Origin: Variovorax sp. RA8
GTDB lineage: Bacteria; Pseudomonadota; Gammaproteobacteria; Burkholderiales; Burkholderiaceae_C
Length of the DNA: 64,000 bases
Direction of reading: 5' to 3'
Assembly (NCBI RefSeq): GCF_901827175.1
Contig: NZ_LR594662.1
Location: 4,526,001-4,590,000, forward strand
Shown here: piece by piece, positions 1 through 9,096 of the stretch
How positions within the stretch are numbered: position 1 is the first letter of the stretch
Layout of the letters: every line of letters begins with the position of its first letter
Notes under the pieces: model-generated
Seen by the model: the letters and a program-made list of their open reading frames with translations, nothing else
What the model was told of the DNA's origin: nothing
Databases searched by the model: none
Position numbers and translations under genes: made by a program

Positions 1-873
1 ATCCACAGCCTGCCTGAGGCACCATGTGCGGATCACCATGTTGCTTACCATCGATGCGCCGCTTCATCCGCGCAGCGGGCACGGTCCAGAGCGCCCCGTC
101 GAGATCGATCTCGGCCCAGGCCGCCGCTCGCAGTTCGTTCGGGCGCTGAAAAGCATGGGCGCCAGTTGAAGCGCCGTACGCACGATGACTCCGCCCTGGT
201 AGCCCCGGATGACGCGAATCAGCGTTCCCAATTGGGCCGGATCGGTGATCGCCGCGAAGTGCCGCTTCTTGTGGGGCGTGAGGGCCCCCTTGAGATCTGC
301 TGTGATATCGCGCGGCGCTCGCGCAGTCGCCACCGCGTAGCGCCACACCGCGCGTGCCGTCATCAGTACGCGCCCGGCAACGTCGAGAGCGCCACGCTCC
401 TCGACACGGCGCAGGGCCGCTAACAGCTCGCTGGCCTCGATTTCGCTGATGCGACGAGCAGCGAAGTACGGAAACAGATCCTTTTCCAGGTTGCGCTTCT
501 CGCGCTTGGCGTAGTGGCCGCTCCAGCGCTCATGGTGCTTGTCGAACCACTCGAGCGCCGTCTCTCGAAAGGTATCGCCGGTGTTCACGCCCGCCTTGAG
601 CTTGACCACCTGGCGCGCCTGTATGGCATTGATTCCGGAAGCCTGCTGGGCTTTGGCAGCGTCGCGGGCCTTCCTCGCCGCCGCAAGGCTCACGTCGGGA
701 TAGGAGCCCAAGGCGAATTTTTTCTCGACCCCCGCGATCCTGAACTTCCAGAACCACCGACGAGAACCCGAGGCCGAAACCTCCAGATAGAGGCCGCCTG
801 CGTCGGCGTAGCGTGCCTGCTTTCGGTCAGGCGGACAGGAGGCATTGCGGCATGCGGCATCGGTCAACGGCAT
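1..873 (-). pseudogene. Frameshifted P4-type tyrosine integrase, cut by window edge
   Basis: Remains of a prophage/island integrase of the tyrosine recombinase (P4/DUF4102) family, which would insert DNA at a tRNA gene. The N-terminal arm-binding domain is intact (residues 1-90: MPLTDAACRNA, GGLYLEV, KFALGSYPDVSL) and is followed by the core-binding region (TFRETALEWF onward). Near position 150-156 the frame breaks after ALQLAPMLF. With one base added in the T run, the reading continues as QRPNELRAAAWAEIDL, TVPAARMKRR and GDPHMVP, the usual first-arginine box of the family, to the window start. The HxxR and tyrosine boxes would lie outside the window. In the undisturbed frame the protein ends at 64 with a non-homologous tail. 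It lies just beyond the 3' end of tRNA-Pro, the usual position of such integrases. A sequencing error could mimic the frameshift. Confidence 0.85.
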
Positions 874-954
874 GGGGTACCCCCATGGGAGTGGGGGTAC
901 AAAACCGCCATCCCAGGGGGGTCAGGCGGTTTGTACCCCCTTTTGTACCCCCAC
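871..954. repeat. Four GTACCCCC boxes at the integrase start
   Basis: Four copies of the octamer GTACCCCC (877-884, 893-900 inverted, 933-940, 945-952) flank the integrase start. The blocks 891-904 (GTGGGGGTACAAAA) and 941-954 are perfect 14-bp inverted repeats, and the first copy overlaps the start codon at 871-873. Clustered short repeats beside an integrase commonly act as arm-type integrase binding sites or as an autoregulatory operator; that role is inferred here. Confidence 0.6.
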
Positions 955-1020
955 TTGGCGCTGGCAGTCACTGGATTTCAGTGTATGCCTCCGGACGCCG
1001 CTTGCCCTGTTTCCCCAATG

Positions 1021-1056
1021 AAAAAGGGCGTCCGGTGGATGAAACCGGACGCCCTT
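1021..1056 (-). terminator. Intrinsic terminator of tRNA-Pro
   Basis: A perfect 13-bp stem (1024-1036 with 1044-1056, loop of 7) is followed on the minus strand by a TTTTT run at 1021-1025. It lies 12 nt after the tRNA 3' end, as expected for a monocistronic tRNA transcript. Confidence 0.9.
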
Positions 1057-1067
1057 GGACGTTTTGT

Positions 1068-1144
1068 TGGTCGGTGTGAAAGGATTCGAACCTTCGACCC
1101 CTTGCACCCCATGCAAGTGCGCTACCAGGCTGCGCCACACACCG
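1068..1144 (-). tRNA. tRNA-Pro (anticodon GGG)
   Basis: A complete cloverleaf of 77 nt with an encoded CCA. The acceptor stem CGGTGTG pairs with CACACCG, the D arm holds GCGCAGCCTGGTAGCGC, the anticodon stem CTTGC/GCAAG carries the loop ATGGGGT (anticodon GGG), and the T arm holds GGTTCGAATCC. A TATAAT -10 box lies at 1154-1159 on the minus strand, only 9 nt upstream, and a strong terminator follows. The 3' half is a typical attachment site for the neighbouring integrase; no second copy of it is visible in the window. Confidence 0.97.
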
Positions 1145-1153
1145 AAGCTCGCG

Positions 1154-1159
1154 ATTATA
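1154..1159 (-). promoter_or_regulatory. -10 box of tRNA-Pro
   Basis: A perfect TATAAT on the minus strand, 9 nt before the first tRNA base. No good -35 hexamer is seen at 16-18 bp, where the sequence overlaps the end of the upstream regulator gene. Confidence 0.6.
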
Positions 1160-1170
1160 GCCTGCAGCTT

Positions 1171-1635
1171 TCAGTGGTTCGGACCCAGCAGCTCGCGAAT
1201 TTCATAGAGCTCGCGCTTAAGGCGCAGCAGCTGCGACAGCTCGACGGCCGGGCCGGCGCTGCGGGACGCATCGAAGTCTTCCTGGAGCGCGGCGTCGAAC
1301 TCCTCCTGGTCGATCTCGACCGCCTCCACGCCTTCGAGCGGCACCTCGCCGGCCTTACGGCGATCGCGCTCCGACTGCACCATCTCCTGCAGCTTGTTGC
1401 GCGCCCCGCTGATGGTGAAGCCCTGGTCGTAGAGCAGGTCGCGGATGCGGCGGATCATCAGCACCTCGTGGTGCTGGTAGTAGCGGCGGTTGCCGCGCCG
1501 CTTCATCGGACGCAACTGGGTGAACTCCTGCTCCCAGTAGCGCAGCACATGCGGTTTGACCCCACACAGTTCGCCCACCTCACCGATCGTGAAGTAACGT
1601 TTGACGGGGATGGGCGGCAGGAGCGTTTTCTCCAT
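1171..1635 (-). CDS. MerR family transcriptional regulator
   Basis: A 154-residue DNA-binding protein of the MerR family. The winged helix-turn-helix is at residues 10-80 (YFTIGEVGELCGVKPHVLRY, RRGNRRYY, IRRIRDLLYDQGFTI), followed by a short helical tail instead of a long dimerisation coil plus metal site, so no metal sensor is evident. It is the small MerR-like protein commonly found downstream of pheST-ihfA in betaproteobacteria; its regulon is unknown to me. The ATG at 1635 was chosen because family members begin MEKTL; a TTG at 1644 would add three residues. It lies 64 bp downstream of ihfA in the same direction and is probably read from the pheST-ihfA transcript. Confidence 0.9.
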   Translation of the reverse strand: MEKTLLPPIPVKRYFTIGEVGELCGVKPHVLRYWEQEFTQLRPMKRRGNRRYYQHHEVLMIRRIRDLLYDQGFTISGARNKLQEMVQSERDRRKAGEVPLEGVEAVEIDQEEFDAALQEDFDASRSAGPAVELSQLLRLKRELYEIRELLGPNH

Positions 1636-1699
1636 TGAAATCAAGGCGGTGCGAGAACAACCTTAGAGATTACTCCACGGCAGGCACAAGGGCCAAGCA

Positions 1700-2071
1700 C
1701 TATTCGGTGCCGAGGCTCCATTCCACGTCCTGCGAGCCCTCGTCGCCGGCGCTGCCCTGGATCTGCTCCTTGAGCTTGGCGCTGGCATGGAAGGTGGCGA
1801 CGCGGCGCTCGCCGATCGGAATGGCCTCGCCGGTGCGCGGGTTGCGCCCGGGGCGCGGCGCCTTGACCCGGATCTGGAAGTTGCCGAAGCCCGAGATCTT
1901 CACATCCGTGCCCTCGATCAGGCTGCGCGCGATCAGGTCGAAGAAGGCCTCGACCATGTCCTTGGACTCGCGCTTGTTGAGGCCGATCTGCTCGAACAGG
2001 AGATCGGCCAGGTGCGCCTTGGTCAGTGCCGGCGTTTCCAGGGCTTCGAGCGTGAAATCCATGAGCTTCAT
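1700..2071 (-). CDS. ihfA: Integration host factor subunit alpha
   Basis: The alpha subunit of IHF, a heterodimeric nucleoid protein that bends DNA sharply at specific sites and assists recombination, replication initiation and transcription. The whole HU/IHF fold is present: ALTKAHLADLLFEQIGL at the N-terminus, VKISGFGNFQIR in the centre and the beta-arm RPGRNPRTGEAIPI. The 123-residue length is slightly above E. coli IhfA (99) because of an acidic, Gln/Glu-rich C-terminal tail (about residues 98-123). Its ATG overlaps the pheT stop by 4 bp (2068-2071), so it is translationally coupled to pheT, the conserved order in proteobacteria. Confidence 0.97.
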   Translation of the reverse strand: MKLMDFTLEALETPALTKAHLADLLFEQIGLNKRESKDMVEAFFDLIARSLIEGTDVKISGFGNFQIRVKAPRPGRNPRTGEAIPIGERRVATFHASAKLKEQIQGSAGDEGSQDVEWSLGTE

Positions 2072-4506
2072 ACCCGCAGATGCGCGCCGAGCCGCGCGCT
2101 CAGTTGTTCGAGGATCGCGGCGACTGCCGCTTCGACCTGCTCGTCAGTCAGCGTAGCGGCGTCGCTGTTGAAGCGCAGGCGCACGGCCATGCTCTTCTCG
2201 CCGTGTGCCAGGCCGCCGGGGCCAACCGGCGCATCGCGGGCCACCGGCGGGCGATAGATGTCGAACAGCACTGCGTCGCGCAGGAGCACCGGATCTGCGG
2301 CCGCGCGGATCGTGCGCATGAGCGCGTCGTGCGTGATGGCTTCCGCCACCACTACGGCAATGTCGCGCTCGACCGCCTGGTGCTTGGGCACCGGCCGAGC
2401 TACGGGCACCGGGCGCGCGATGACTGCATCGAGCTCGAGTTCGAAGAGCACAGGGGGCTGCGGGAACTCCCATTGCTGGCGCCAGCGCGGATGAAGCTCG
2501 CCGATCACACCCACCGGCCGGCCGTCGAGCAGCACGCGCGCGGCACGGCCCGGATGCAGCGCCGGATGCTCGGTGGCCTCGAACGCGGCAACGCGCGGCG
2601 CCAGCAGGGCCTCGACGTCGCCCTTGACGTCGAAGAAGTCGGCGCGCTGCGGCTTGCCGTCCCAGCGCTCGGCCTCGGAGTCGCCCCAGGCCAGGCCGGC
2701 CACGCGCATCGGCTGATGCACGCCCTTGACGGTGCTGTCGGTGGTGGCGACCGTGTCGTCACGCAGGAACACGCGCCCCAGTTCGAACACGCGCACACGC
2801 GGCGCGCGGCGGTCGAGGTTGAACTTGAGGACCTGGAGCAGCGAGCCGATCAGCGAGGAGCGCATCACGCTCATCTGGCTGGCGATCGGATTCAGCAGCT
2901 TGATCGGGTTGGCGTTGCCCGCAAGCTCCTCTTCCCAGTGCGCCTCGACGAAGCTGAAGTTGATCGTCTCCTGATAGCCCAGCGCGGCGAGGCGATGACG
3001 CACGCCAAAGTTGCTGCGCTGCGACTCGGGGCGCGCACGGGCGGTGATCGGCGCCAGCGGAGGCACGGTGGGCAGGTTGTTGTAGCCGACGAGGCGCGCA
3101 ACCTCCTCGATCAGGTCTTCCTCGATCAGCAGGTCGAAGCGGTGCGGCGGCGGGGTGACGACCAGCGTGCCTTCACCCTCCTCGACGGGGAAGCCCAGCC
3201 GACGCAGGGCGTTGCGACACTCCGCCTGGGTCAGCGGCATGCCTATCACGCGCGCGGCACGTTCGACGCGCAGCGTGACGGGCCGGGCTTCGGGCTGACG
3301 CAAGGTCTGGTCGTCGATCGGGCCAGGCTGGCCGCCGCAGATCTCGACGATCAGCTGGGTGATGCGGTCGATGATCTGTACGGTGCGGCTCGGATCGACG
3401 CCGCGCTCGAAACGATGGCCCGCGTCCGTCGAGAAGTTGAAGCGGCGCGCCCGGCCCTGGATCGCCTCTGGCCACCAGAAGGCGGCCTCGACGTAGATGT
3501 TGCGCGTCTCGTCGGAAACGGCGGTCGCATCGCCACCCATGATGCCGGCCAGCGACTCGACCTGGTTGCGCTCGTCGGCGATCACGCCGACTTTTTCATC
3601 CAGCGTCACGGTGTTGCCGTTGAGCAGCTTGAGCTGTTCTCCCGCCCTGCCCCAGCGCACGACCAGGCCGCCCCGGATCTTGTCCAGGTCGAAGATGTGG
3701 CTGGGCTGCCCATACTCGAACATCACGTAGTTCGAGATGTCGACCAGCGGCGACACGCTGCGCTGTCCGCAGCGCGCCAGGCGCTCGACCATCCAGGCCG
3801 GCGTGGCGGCCTTGGTGTCGACACCGCGGACGATGCGGCCCGAGAAGCGGCCGCACAGGTCGGGAGCCTCGACCTTGACCGGCAGCTTGTCCGGCACTGC
3901 GGCGGCCACCGGCGGGATCGGCGGCGTCTTGAGCGGGACGCCCGTCAGCGCCGCGAGCTCGCGCGCGATGCCGTAGACGGAGAGACCGTGCGCGAGGTTC
4001 GGCGTGAGCTTGAGGGTGAGCAGGGTGTCGTCGAGCTTCAGCAGCTCGCGCACGTCGGCGCCGACCGGCGCGTCGGCCGGCAACTCCAGCAGGCCGCCAT
4101 GGTCATCGCTGAGCTTGAGCTCGCGCGCCGAGCACAACATGCCCTGGCTCTCGACGCCGCGCAGCTTGCCGAGCTTGATCTGGAAGGGCTGCCCGCCTTC
4201 GCCCGGCGGCAGCTCGGCACCAACCAACGCCAGGGGCACCTTGATGCCTGCGCGCGCATTGGGGGCGCCGCATACGATGTTCAGCAGCGTGCCCTGCCCC
4301 GCGTCGACCTGGCACACGCGCAACCGGTCGGCATTGGGGTGCGGCGCTGCCTCCTTGATCTCGCCGACCACCACCTTGCTGAAGGGGGGAGCGGCCGGCC
4401 GACGCTCCTCGACCTCGAGGCCACCCATGGTGAGCGTCTCGGCCAGCGCCTCGCTGTCGATGGGCGGGTTGCAGAACTCGCGCAACCAGGACTCGGGGAA
4501 TTGCAT
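2068..4506 (-). CDS. pheT: Phenylalanine--tRNA ligase beta subunit
   Basis: The beta chain of the (alpha-beta)2 cytosolic PheRS, which charges tRNA-Phe with phenylalanine. The 812 residues carry the expected domains: the EMAP/tRNA-binding-like domain near residues 40-150 (VVVGEIKEAAPHPNADRLRV), the B3/B4 editing domain (about 210-380), the B5 domain (about 405-475, RFDLLIEEDLIEEVARLVGY), the catalytic-like core and the C-terminal FDX-ACB anticodon-binding domain (about 715-812). It starts 22 bp downstream of pheS and overlaps ihfA by 4 bp, so it is the middle of a pheS-pheT-ihfA operon. Confidence 0.98.
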   Translation of the reverse strand: MQFPESWLREFCNPPIDSEALAETLTMGGLEVEERRPAAPPFSKVVVGEIKEAAPHPNADRLRVCQVDAGQGTLLNIVCGAPNARAGIKVPLALVGAELPPGEGGQPFQIKLGKLRGVESQGMLCSARELKLSDDHGGLLELPADAPVGADVRELLKLDDTLLTLKLTPNLAHGLSVYGIARELAALTGVPLKTPPIPPVAAAVPDKLPVKVEAPDLCGRFSGRIVRGVDTKAATPAWMVERLARCGQRSVSPLVDISNYVMFEYGQPSHIFDLDKIRGGLVVRWGRAGEQLKLLNGNTVTLDEKVGVIADERNQVESLAGIMGGDATAVSDETRNIYVEAAFWWPEAIQGRARRFNFSTDAGHRFERGVDPSRTVQIIDRITQLIVEICGGQPGPIDDQTLRQPEARPVTLRVERAARVIGMPLTQAECRNALRRLGFPVEEGEGTLVVTPPPHRFDLLIEEDLIEEVARLVGYNNLPTVPPLAPITARARPESQRSNFGVRHRLAALGYQETINFSFVEAHWEEELAGNANPIKLLNPIASQMSVMRSSLIGSLLQVLKFNLDRRAPRVRVFELGRVFLRDDTVATTDSTVKGVHQPMRVAGLAWGDSEAERWDGKPQRADFFDVKGDVEALLAPRVAAFEATEHPALHPGRAARVLLDGRPVGVIGELHPRWRQQWEFPQPPVLFELELDAVIARPVPVARPVPKHQAVERDIAVVVAEAITHDALMRTIRAAADPVLLRDAVLFDIYRPPVARDAPVGPGGLAHGEKSMAVRLRFNSDAATLTDEQVEAAVAAILEQLSARLGAHLRV

Positions 4507-4528
4507 CTCGCGTTCTCGTTCTGTCTGT

Positions 4529-5605
4529 TTATTGGAATTGGCTCAGGAAGCGCTGGTCGCCATCGAAGAACAGGCGCAGGTCGTTCACGCCATAGCGCAG
4601 CATGGTGAGCCGGTCCGGCCCCATGCCGAAGGCGAAGCCGATGTAACGCTCAGGGTCCAGGCCCATGTTGCGCACAACCTGTGGATGCACCTGGCCCGAG
4701 CCGGAGACTTCGAGCCAGCGGCCGGCCAAAGGTCCGGTCTGGAACTGGATGTCGATCTCGGCGCTGGGCTCGGTGAAGGGGAAGAAGCTGGGCCGGAAGC
4801 GCAGCACCAGGTCATCGGTCTCGAAGAAAGTACGGCAGAAGTCGGTAAAGATGACCTTCAGGTCCTTGAAGCTCACGTTCTCGCCCAGCCACAGGCCTTC
4901 GCACTGGTGGAACATCGGCGAGTGCGTGGCGTCGCTGTCGACGCGGTAGGTCCGGCCAGGGGCGATCACGCGGATCTCTGGCGCCTTGACGGTGCCGGTG
5001 GTGTCGGCCGCAGCGGCCGCGAACTCGGCCGCGTATTTCTTGAAGTGCTGGTGCGCGTAGCGCACCTGCATCGGACTGGTGTGCGGACGCAGGTTGTAGG
5101 GAATGCCGTCCTCGCCATTGATGTCGACGTAGAACGTATCCTGCATCGAGCGCGCAGGGTGGTTCGGCGGATTGTTGAGCGAGGTGAAGCTGTGCCAGTC
5201 GGTCTCGATCTCGGGGCCATCGGCGACGTCGAAACCCATGCTCGAGAAAATGGCCTCGATGCGTTCCATCGTCCGGCTCACCGGATGCAGGCCGCCACCC
5301 GCGCGACGGCGGCCGGGGAGCGTCACATCTAGCGCCTCGGCGCGCAGCTGGACGGCGAGCTCCTGGTCGGCGAGTTGCTGGCGGCGCTCGGCCAGCGCCG
5401 CCTCTATGGCCTGCTTGGCCACGTTGATCGCGGCGCCGCGCGACTTCTTCTCGTCGACGGGCAGCGCGGCCATGCCCTTCATCAGCTCGGTGATGCGGCC
5501 GGCCTTGCCGAGGAACTGCGCCTTCGCATTCTCGAGTTCGGCCGGTGCCTTGGCTTCGGCGAAGGCTGCACGTGCGGTATCGACCAGGGAGTCCAACTCG
5601 TTCAT
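4529..5605 (-). CDS. pheS: Phenylalanine--tRNA ligase alpha subunit
   Basis: The catalytic class II subunit of PheRS, 358 residues. It begins with the helical coiled-coil arm ([15 protein letters not shown]), followed by the catalytic core with motif 1 ([19 protein letters not shown]), motif 2 around [12 protein letters not shown] and motif 3 around [17 protein letters not shown]. The reading frame is open far upstream, but the ATG at 5605 matches family N-termini. The preceding intrinsic terminator-like hairpin suggests partial termination after rplT; I find no leader peptide rich in phenylalanine. Confidence 0.98.
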   Translation of the reverse strand: MNELDSLVDTARAAFAEAKAPAELENAKAQFLGKAGRITELMKGMAALPVDEKKSRGAAINVAKQAIEAALAERRQQLADQELAVQLRAEALDVTLPGRRRAGGGLHPVSRTMERIEAIFSSMGFDVADGPEIETDWHSFTSLNNPPNHPARSMQDTFYVDINGEDGIPYNLRPHTSPMQVRYAHQHFKKYAAEFAAAAADTTGTVKAPEIRVIAPGRTYRVDSDATHSPMFHQCEGLWLGENVSFKDLKVIFTDFCRTFFETDDLVLRFRPSFFPFTEPSAEIDIQFQTGPLAGRWLEVSGSGQVHPQVVRNMGLDPERYIGFAFGMGPDRLTMLRYGVNDLRLFFDGDQRFLSQFQ

Positions 5606-5644
5606 GGAAATTCTTGAGCGTGAAAGAAAAAGAAGCCGGTGATG

Positions 5645-5685
5645 CGAATAAAAAAGGGCTGGAGCCCTTTCAAGCGCCAGCCCTT
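5645..5685 (-). terminator. Terminator/attenuator between rplT and pheS
   Basis: On the minus strand a stem ending in TTTTTTATT is formed by 5653-5659 with 5664-5670. The same 3' arm (5654-5662) can also pair with a second upstream copy at 5677-5685 over 9 bp, giving two alternative 5' arms for one terminator. Since pheST is presumably co-transcribed with infC-rpmI-rplT, this would reduce read-through into pheS. E. coli pheST is controlled by attenuation at the same place, but through a leader peptide not found here. Confidence 0.7.
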
Positions 5686-5735
5686 GTACCGTGGGCGCAG
5701 GCCGCCTCTCGAGGAGCGGCAACCTGCTTGCGAGA

Positions 5736-6095
5736 TCAAGCAGCCAGCTTGGCCTTGACCTGCTCCACGATGCCGGCAAAAGCGGCCTTGTCGTGCACGG
5801 CGATATCGGCCAGGACCTTGCGGTCGATCTCAATACCGGCCTTGCGGATGCCGTTGGCGAACTGGCTGTAGGTCAGGCCCAGTTCACGGGAAGCGGCATT
5901 GATACGGGCGATCCACAGTTGGCGGAACACGCGCTTCTTGGTACGGCGGTCACGGTAGGCGTATTGGCCCGCCTTCATCACCGCCTGCTTGGCGATGCGG
6001 AAGACGTTGCCGCGGCGGCCGCGGAAACCCTTGGCAAGTGCGAGAACCTTCTTGTGGCGGGCTCGGGCCGTAACACCACGTTTAACGCGAGGCAT
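5736..6095 (-). CDS. rplT: 50S ribosomal protein L20
   Basis: Ribosomal protein L20, 119 residues, binds 23S rRNA early in large-subunit assembly. Family hallmarks are [16 protein letters not shown] at the N-terminus, [19 protein letters not shown], and the globular C-terminal half with [18 protein letters not shown] clean Shine-Dalgarno AAGGAG precedes the ATG. It follows rpmI by 23 bp; in E. coli L20 represses rpmI-rplT translation through the leader, and the same is plausible here. Confidence 0.99.
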   Translation of the reverse strand: MPRVKRGVTARARHKKVLALAKGFRGRRGNVFRIAKQAVMKAGQYAYRDRRTKKRVFRQLWIARINAASRELGLTYSQFANGIRKAGIEIDRKVLADIAVHDKAAFAGIVEQVKAKLAA

Positions 6096-6118
6096 GTGTG
6101 TACTCCTTGTTCGTCGTA

Positions 6119-6322
6119 TTAGATGCCGCTACCGGGCAACATGGCGGCCATCGAGACCATGTTGGTCTCATGCACTGCCGTTGCACCACGCAGGTGACGC
6201 TTGTTCTTGGTGGTCTTCTTGGTCAGGATGTGACGCTTGAAGGCTTGACCGCGCTTGACGGTGCCACCGGGACGAACGCGGAAACGTTTTTTCGCGCTGC
6301 TCTTGGTCTTCATTTTGGGCAT
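6119..6322 (-). CDS. rpmI: 50S ribosomal protein L35
   Basis: Ribosomal protein L35, 67 residues: [32 protein letters not shown] and VSMAAMLPG are diagnostic. The frame is open further upstream, but the ATG at 6322 has AGGAG 7 nt before it and gives the standard length. A 153-nt gap separates it from infC and is the probable site of L20-dependent control; I could not identify the pseudoknot known from E. coli. Confidence 0.99.
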   Translation of the reverse strand: MPKMKTKSSAKKRFRVRPGGTVKRGQAFKRHILTKKTTKNKRHLRGATAVHETNMVSMAAMLPGSGI

Positions 6323-6475
6323 GTAAATGCTCCTTTCGTTTGTGCTCGTGAGGCGCCGGGGATGATTCCCACGGACTTGTTGGCCCCGAGACACTTCTTC
6401 ATCCCGCCGCTGCCTGCGCCCGAAGACGCTGGCAGCGCCGAAATCCCTTCGAACCTTCTGCTACTGCTGCCGGGC

Positions 6476-7081
6476 TCAGGCCGCGGCGGGCGCCGTCGTC
6501 GCCTCGGTGGGCGGCTTGGCTGCACCACCGCCGCCCTTCTTGCGGCCTGGCGCGATCATCATGATCATTTGCCGGCCCTCGAGCTTCGGGAACTGCTCGA
6601 CCACGATGCTGTCGCCCAGGTCGTCGCGAATGCGCTGCAACAGCGCCAGGCCGAGCTCCTGGTGCGTGATCTCGCGCCCTCGGAAGCGCAGCGTGATCTT
6701 GCATTTGTCGCCTTCGTCAAGAAAGCGCCGGATGTTGCGCATCTTGATGTTGTAGTCGCCTTCGTCGGTCCCGGGCCGGAACTTGATTTCCTTGACCTCG
6801 ATGACCTTCTGCTTCGACTTCGCCTCGGCGGCCTTCTTCTGCTCGTGGTACTTGAATTTGCCGTACTCGATCAGGCGACAGACCGGCGGATTGGCCGCCG
6901 CGACCACTTCCACCAGATCCACGTCTTGCTCCCCGGCCAGCCGGAGGGCCTCGGCAAGACTCACGACACCCAATGGCTCGTTATCGGGCCCGATCAGGCG
7001 GACTTCCGGGGCCATGATCTCCCGGTTCAGGCGGTGTTGGCGTTCCTCGCGGTGGCGGCGGTCGCGAAATGCAGTAGCGAT
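6476..7081 (-). CDS. infC: Translation initiation factor IF-3 (AUC start)
   Basis: IF-3 binds the 30S subunit, blocks 50S joining and proofreads the start codon. The two-domain protein (about 201 residues) shows the N-domain [13 protein letters not shown], the linker helix with [16 protein letters not shown], and the C-domain [19 protein letters not shown] and [13 protein letters not shown]. The tail is Gly/Ala/Thr-rich. No ATG or GTG gives the proper N-terminus: the best start is ATC at 7081, 7 nt after AAGGA; an in-frame TTG at 7096 overlaps that Shine-Dalgarno. A non-canonical AUU/AUC start is the known autoregulatory device of infC. A 6-bp hairpin (7104-7109 with 7115-7120) lies just upstream of the ribosome-binding site. 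Confidence 0.96.
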   Translation of the reverse strand: MATAFRDRRHREERQHRLNREIMAPEVRLIGPDNEPLGVVSLAEALRLAGEQDVDLVEVVAAANPPVCRLIEYGKFKYHEQKKAAEAKSKQKVIEVKEIKFRPGTDEGDYNIKMRNIRRFLDEGDKCKITLRFRGREITHQELGLALLQRIRDDLGDSIVVEQFPKLEGRQMIMMIAPGRKKGGGGAAKPPTEATTAPAAA

Positions 7082-7188
7082 GGTCGGATCCTTCAATTAA
7101 TTTGCTACAAAAACTGTAGCGAACACCCTCGAGTCCACGCCCACAAGCAGCCTGATTGATCGAAATCAGCCTTTGAACCCGTTCAAAT

Positions 7189-9096
7189 TCAAAGCTTGTG
7201 TTGAATGTCGTGAGCGATCTTTTGAGAGAACGCTTCCACCGACATGGCACCGAGATCAAGATTGCCCCGGGCGCGCACCGCGACGGCACCTGCTTCCTTT
7301 TCCTTGTCGCCGACGACAAGGATGTAAGGAAGCTTTTGCAACGAATGCTTCCGTATTTTATACGTAATCTTCTCGTTGTGCAGATCGAGCAAAACTCTAA
7401 GCCCTTGATTTAGCAGCGTTTTCGCAACTTGAGATGCGTAGTCAGCCTGCCCTTCGCTGATGTTGAGCACCGCAACCTGTACCGGCGCCAGCCAGGCGGG
7501 CAGCGCGCCCGAATGGTGTTCGATCAGCATGCCGATGAAGCGTTCCAGACTTCCGACGATGGCCCGATGCAGCATCACCGGATGCGCCCTGCCGCTCGAC
7601 TCCGTCACGTACTCGGCACCCAGGCGCTCGGCCATGTTGAAGTCCACCTGCATCGTCCCGCATTGCCAGTGGCGGCCGATGGCGTCGCGCAGCGTGTACT
7701 CGATCTTGGGACCATAGAAGGCGCCTTCGCCCGGCGAGATGACGAACTCCACGCCCGAGCGGCGCAGCGCCTCCATCAGTGCGCTCTCGGCCTTGTCCCA
7801 GAGCTCATCGGAGCCGATGCGGTTGTCGGGCCGCGTCGCCACCTTGTAGAGAATGTCCTTGAAGCCGAAATCGGCATACACCTTGAGCAGTTGGCCCGTG
7901 TAGGCCACGCACTCCTCAAGGATATGGTCTTCCGTGCAGAAGATGTGGCCGTCGTCCTGCGTGAAGCCACGCACCCGCATGATGCCGTGCAGGCCGCCCG
8001 AGGGTTCGTTGCGATGGCACTGCCCGAATTCGCCATAGCGGATCGGCAGGTCACGGTAGCTGCGCAGGTCGCTCTTGAAGATCAGCACATGGCCCGGGCA
8101 GTTCATGGGCTTGAGCGCGTAGTCGCGCTTCTCCGACTCCGTCGTGAACATGTTCTCGCGGTAGTTCTGCCAGTGGCCCGTCTTCTCCCACAGGCTCTTG
8201 TCGAGGATCTGTGGCCCCTTCACCTCCTGGTAGCCCGTGTCACGGTACACCTTTCGCATGTACTGCTCGACCTGCTGCCAGATGGCCCACCCCTTGGGAT
8301 GCCAGAACACCACGCCCGGCGCCACCTCGTCGATGTGGAACAGGTCCAACTCCTTGCCGAGCCGGCGGTGGTCGCGCTTTTCGGCCTCTTCGATGCGCCG
8401 GATATAGTCGTCGAGCTGCTTCTTGTCGGCCCATGCCGTGCCGTAAACACGCTGCAGTTGCTCATTGTGAGCGTCGCCGCGCCAATAGGCGCCAGCCAGC
8501 TTCGTCAGCTTGAAGACCTTGAGAAAGCGCGTGTTCGGAACATGCGGGCCGCGGCACATGTCGACGTATTCCTGGTGGTAATACAGGCCCATCGCCTTCT
8601 CGTCGGGCATGTCCTCGACCAGTCGCAGCTTGTAGTCCTCGCCGCGGGACTTGAAGACCTCGATGACTTCGTCGCGCGGCGTCATCTTCTTGACCACGTC
8701 GTAGTCCTGCGCGATCAGCTCGCGCATGCGCGCCTCGATCGCCTCCATGTCCTCGGGCGTGAAGGGGCGCTCATACGAGATGTCGTAGTAAAAGCCCTCC
8801 TCGATCACCGGGCCGATCACCATCTTGGCCGTCGGAAAGAGCTGCTTGACGGCATGGCCGACCAGATGCGCCGTGGAGTGGCGGATGATCTCTAGACCTT
8901 CCTCGTCCTTGGGCGTGATGATCTGCAGCTTGGCGTCCTGTTCGATCAGGTCGCTCGCGTCGACGAGCCGGCCATCGACTTTGCCGGCCACCGTCATCTT
9001 CGCCAGGCCAGGGCCGATGGACTTGGCAACGTCGGCCACCGAAACCGGGCCGGGGAACTCGCGGCGCGAGTTGTCGGGAAGCGTGATCTGGATCAT
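7189..9096 (-). CDS. thrS: Threonine--tRNA ligase
   Basis: Class II threonyl-tRNA synthetase, 635 residues, which charges tRNA-Thr and edits mischarged serine. Domains in order: TGS (1-62, [20 protein letters not shown]), editing domain with the metal-like motif [12 protein letters not shown] (about 71-82), catalytic core with [10 protein letters not shown] and [19 protein letters not shown], and the C-terminal anticodon domain from about residue 535 ([17 protein letters not shown]). The ATG at 9096 with GAGG upstream was chosen over a TTG at 9120. It is the first gene of the thrS-infC-rpmI-rplT cluster; a structured leader with a terminator stem precedes it. Confidence 0.98.
   Translation of the reverse strand: MIQITLPDNSRREFPGPVSVADVAKSIGPGLAKMTVAGKVDGRLVDASDLIEQDAKLQIITPKDEEGLEIIRHSTAHLVGHAVKQLFPTAKMVIGPVIEEGFYYDISYERPFTPEDMEAIEARMRELIAQDYDVVKKMTPRDEVIEVFKSRGEDYKLRLVEDMPDEKAMGLYYHQEYVDMCRGPHVPNTRFLKVFKLTKLAGAYWRGDAHNEQLQRVYGTAWADKKQLDDYIRRIEEAEKRDHRRLGKELDLFHIDEVAPGVVFWHPKGWAIWQQVEQYMRKVYRDTGYQEVKGPQILDKSLWEKTGHWQNYRENMFTTESEKRDYALKPMNCPGHVLIFKSDLRSYRDLPIRYGEFGQCHRNEPSGGLHGIMRVRGFTQDDGHIFCTEDHILEECVAYTGQLLKVYADFGFKDILYKVATRPDNRIGSDELWDKAESALMEALRRSGVEFVISPGEGAFYGPKIEYTLRDAIGRHWQCGTMQVDFNMAERLGAEYVTESSGRAHPVMLHRAIVGSLERFIGMLIEHHSGALPAWLAPVQVAVLNISEGQADYASQVAKTLLNQGLRVLLDLHNEKITYKIRKHSLQKLPYILVVGDKEKEAGAVAVRARGNLDLGAMSVEAFSQKIAHDIQHKL

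Noticed and set aside
2080..4608. 842-codon open frame opposite pheT
   Set aside because: Antisense shadow of a GC-rich gene; the low-complexity His/Arg/Ala/Asp-rich product resembles nothing, while the other strand is clearly PheT.
5606..5735. pheM-like leader peptide before pheS
   Set aside because: No ATG or GTG start and no Phe run lies between rplT and pheS; the open frame there is only an upstream extension of pheS.
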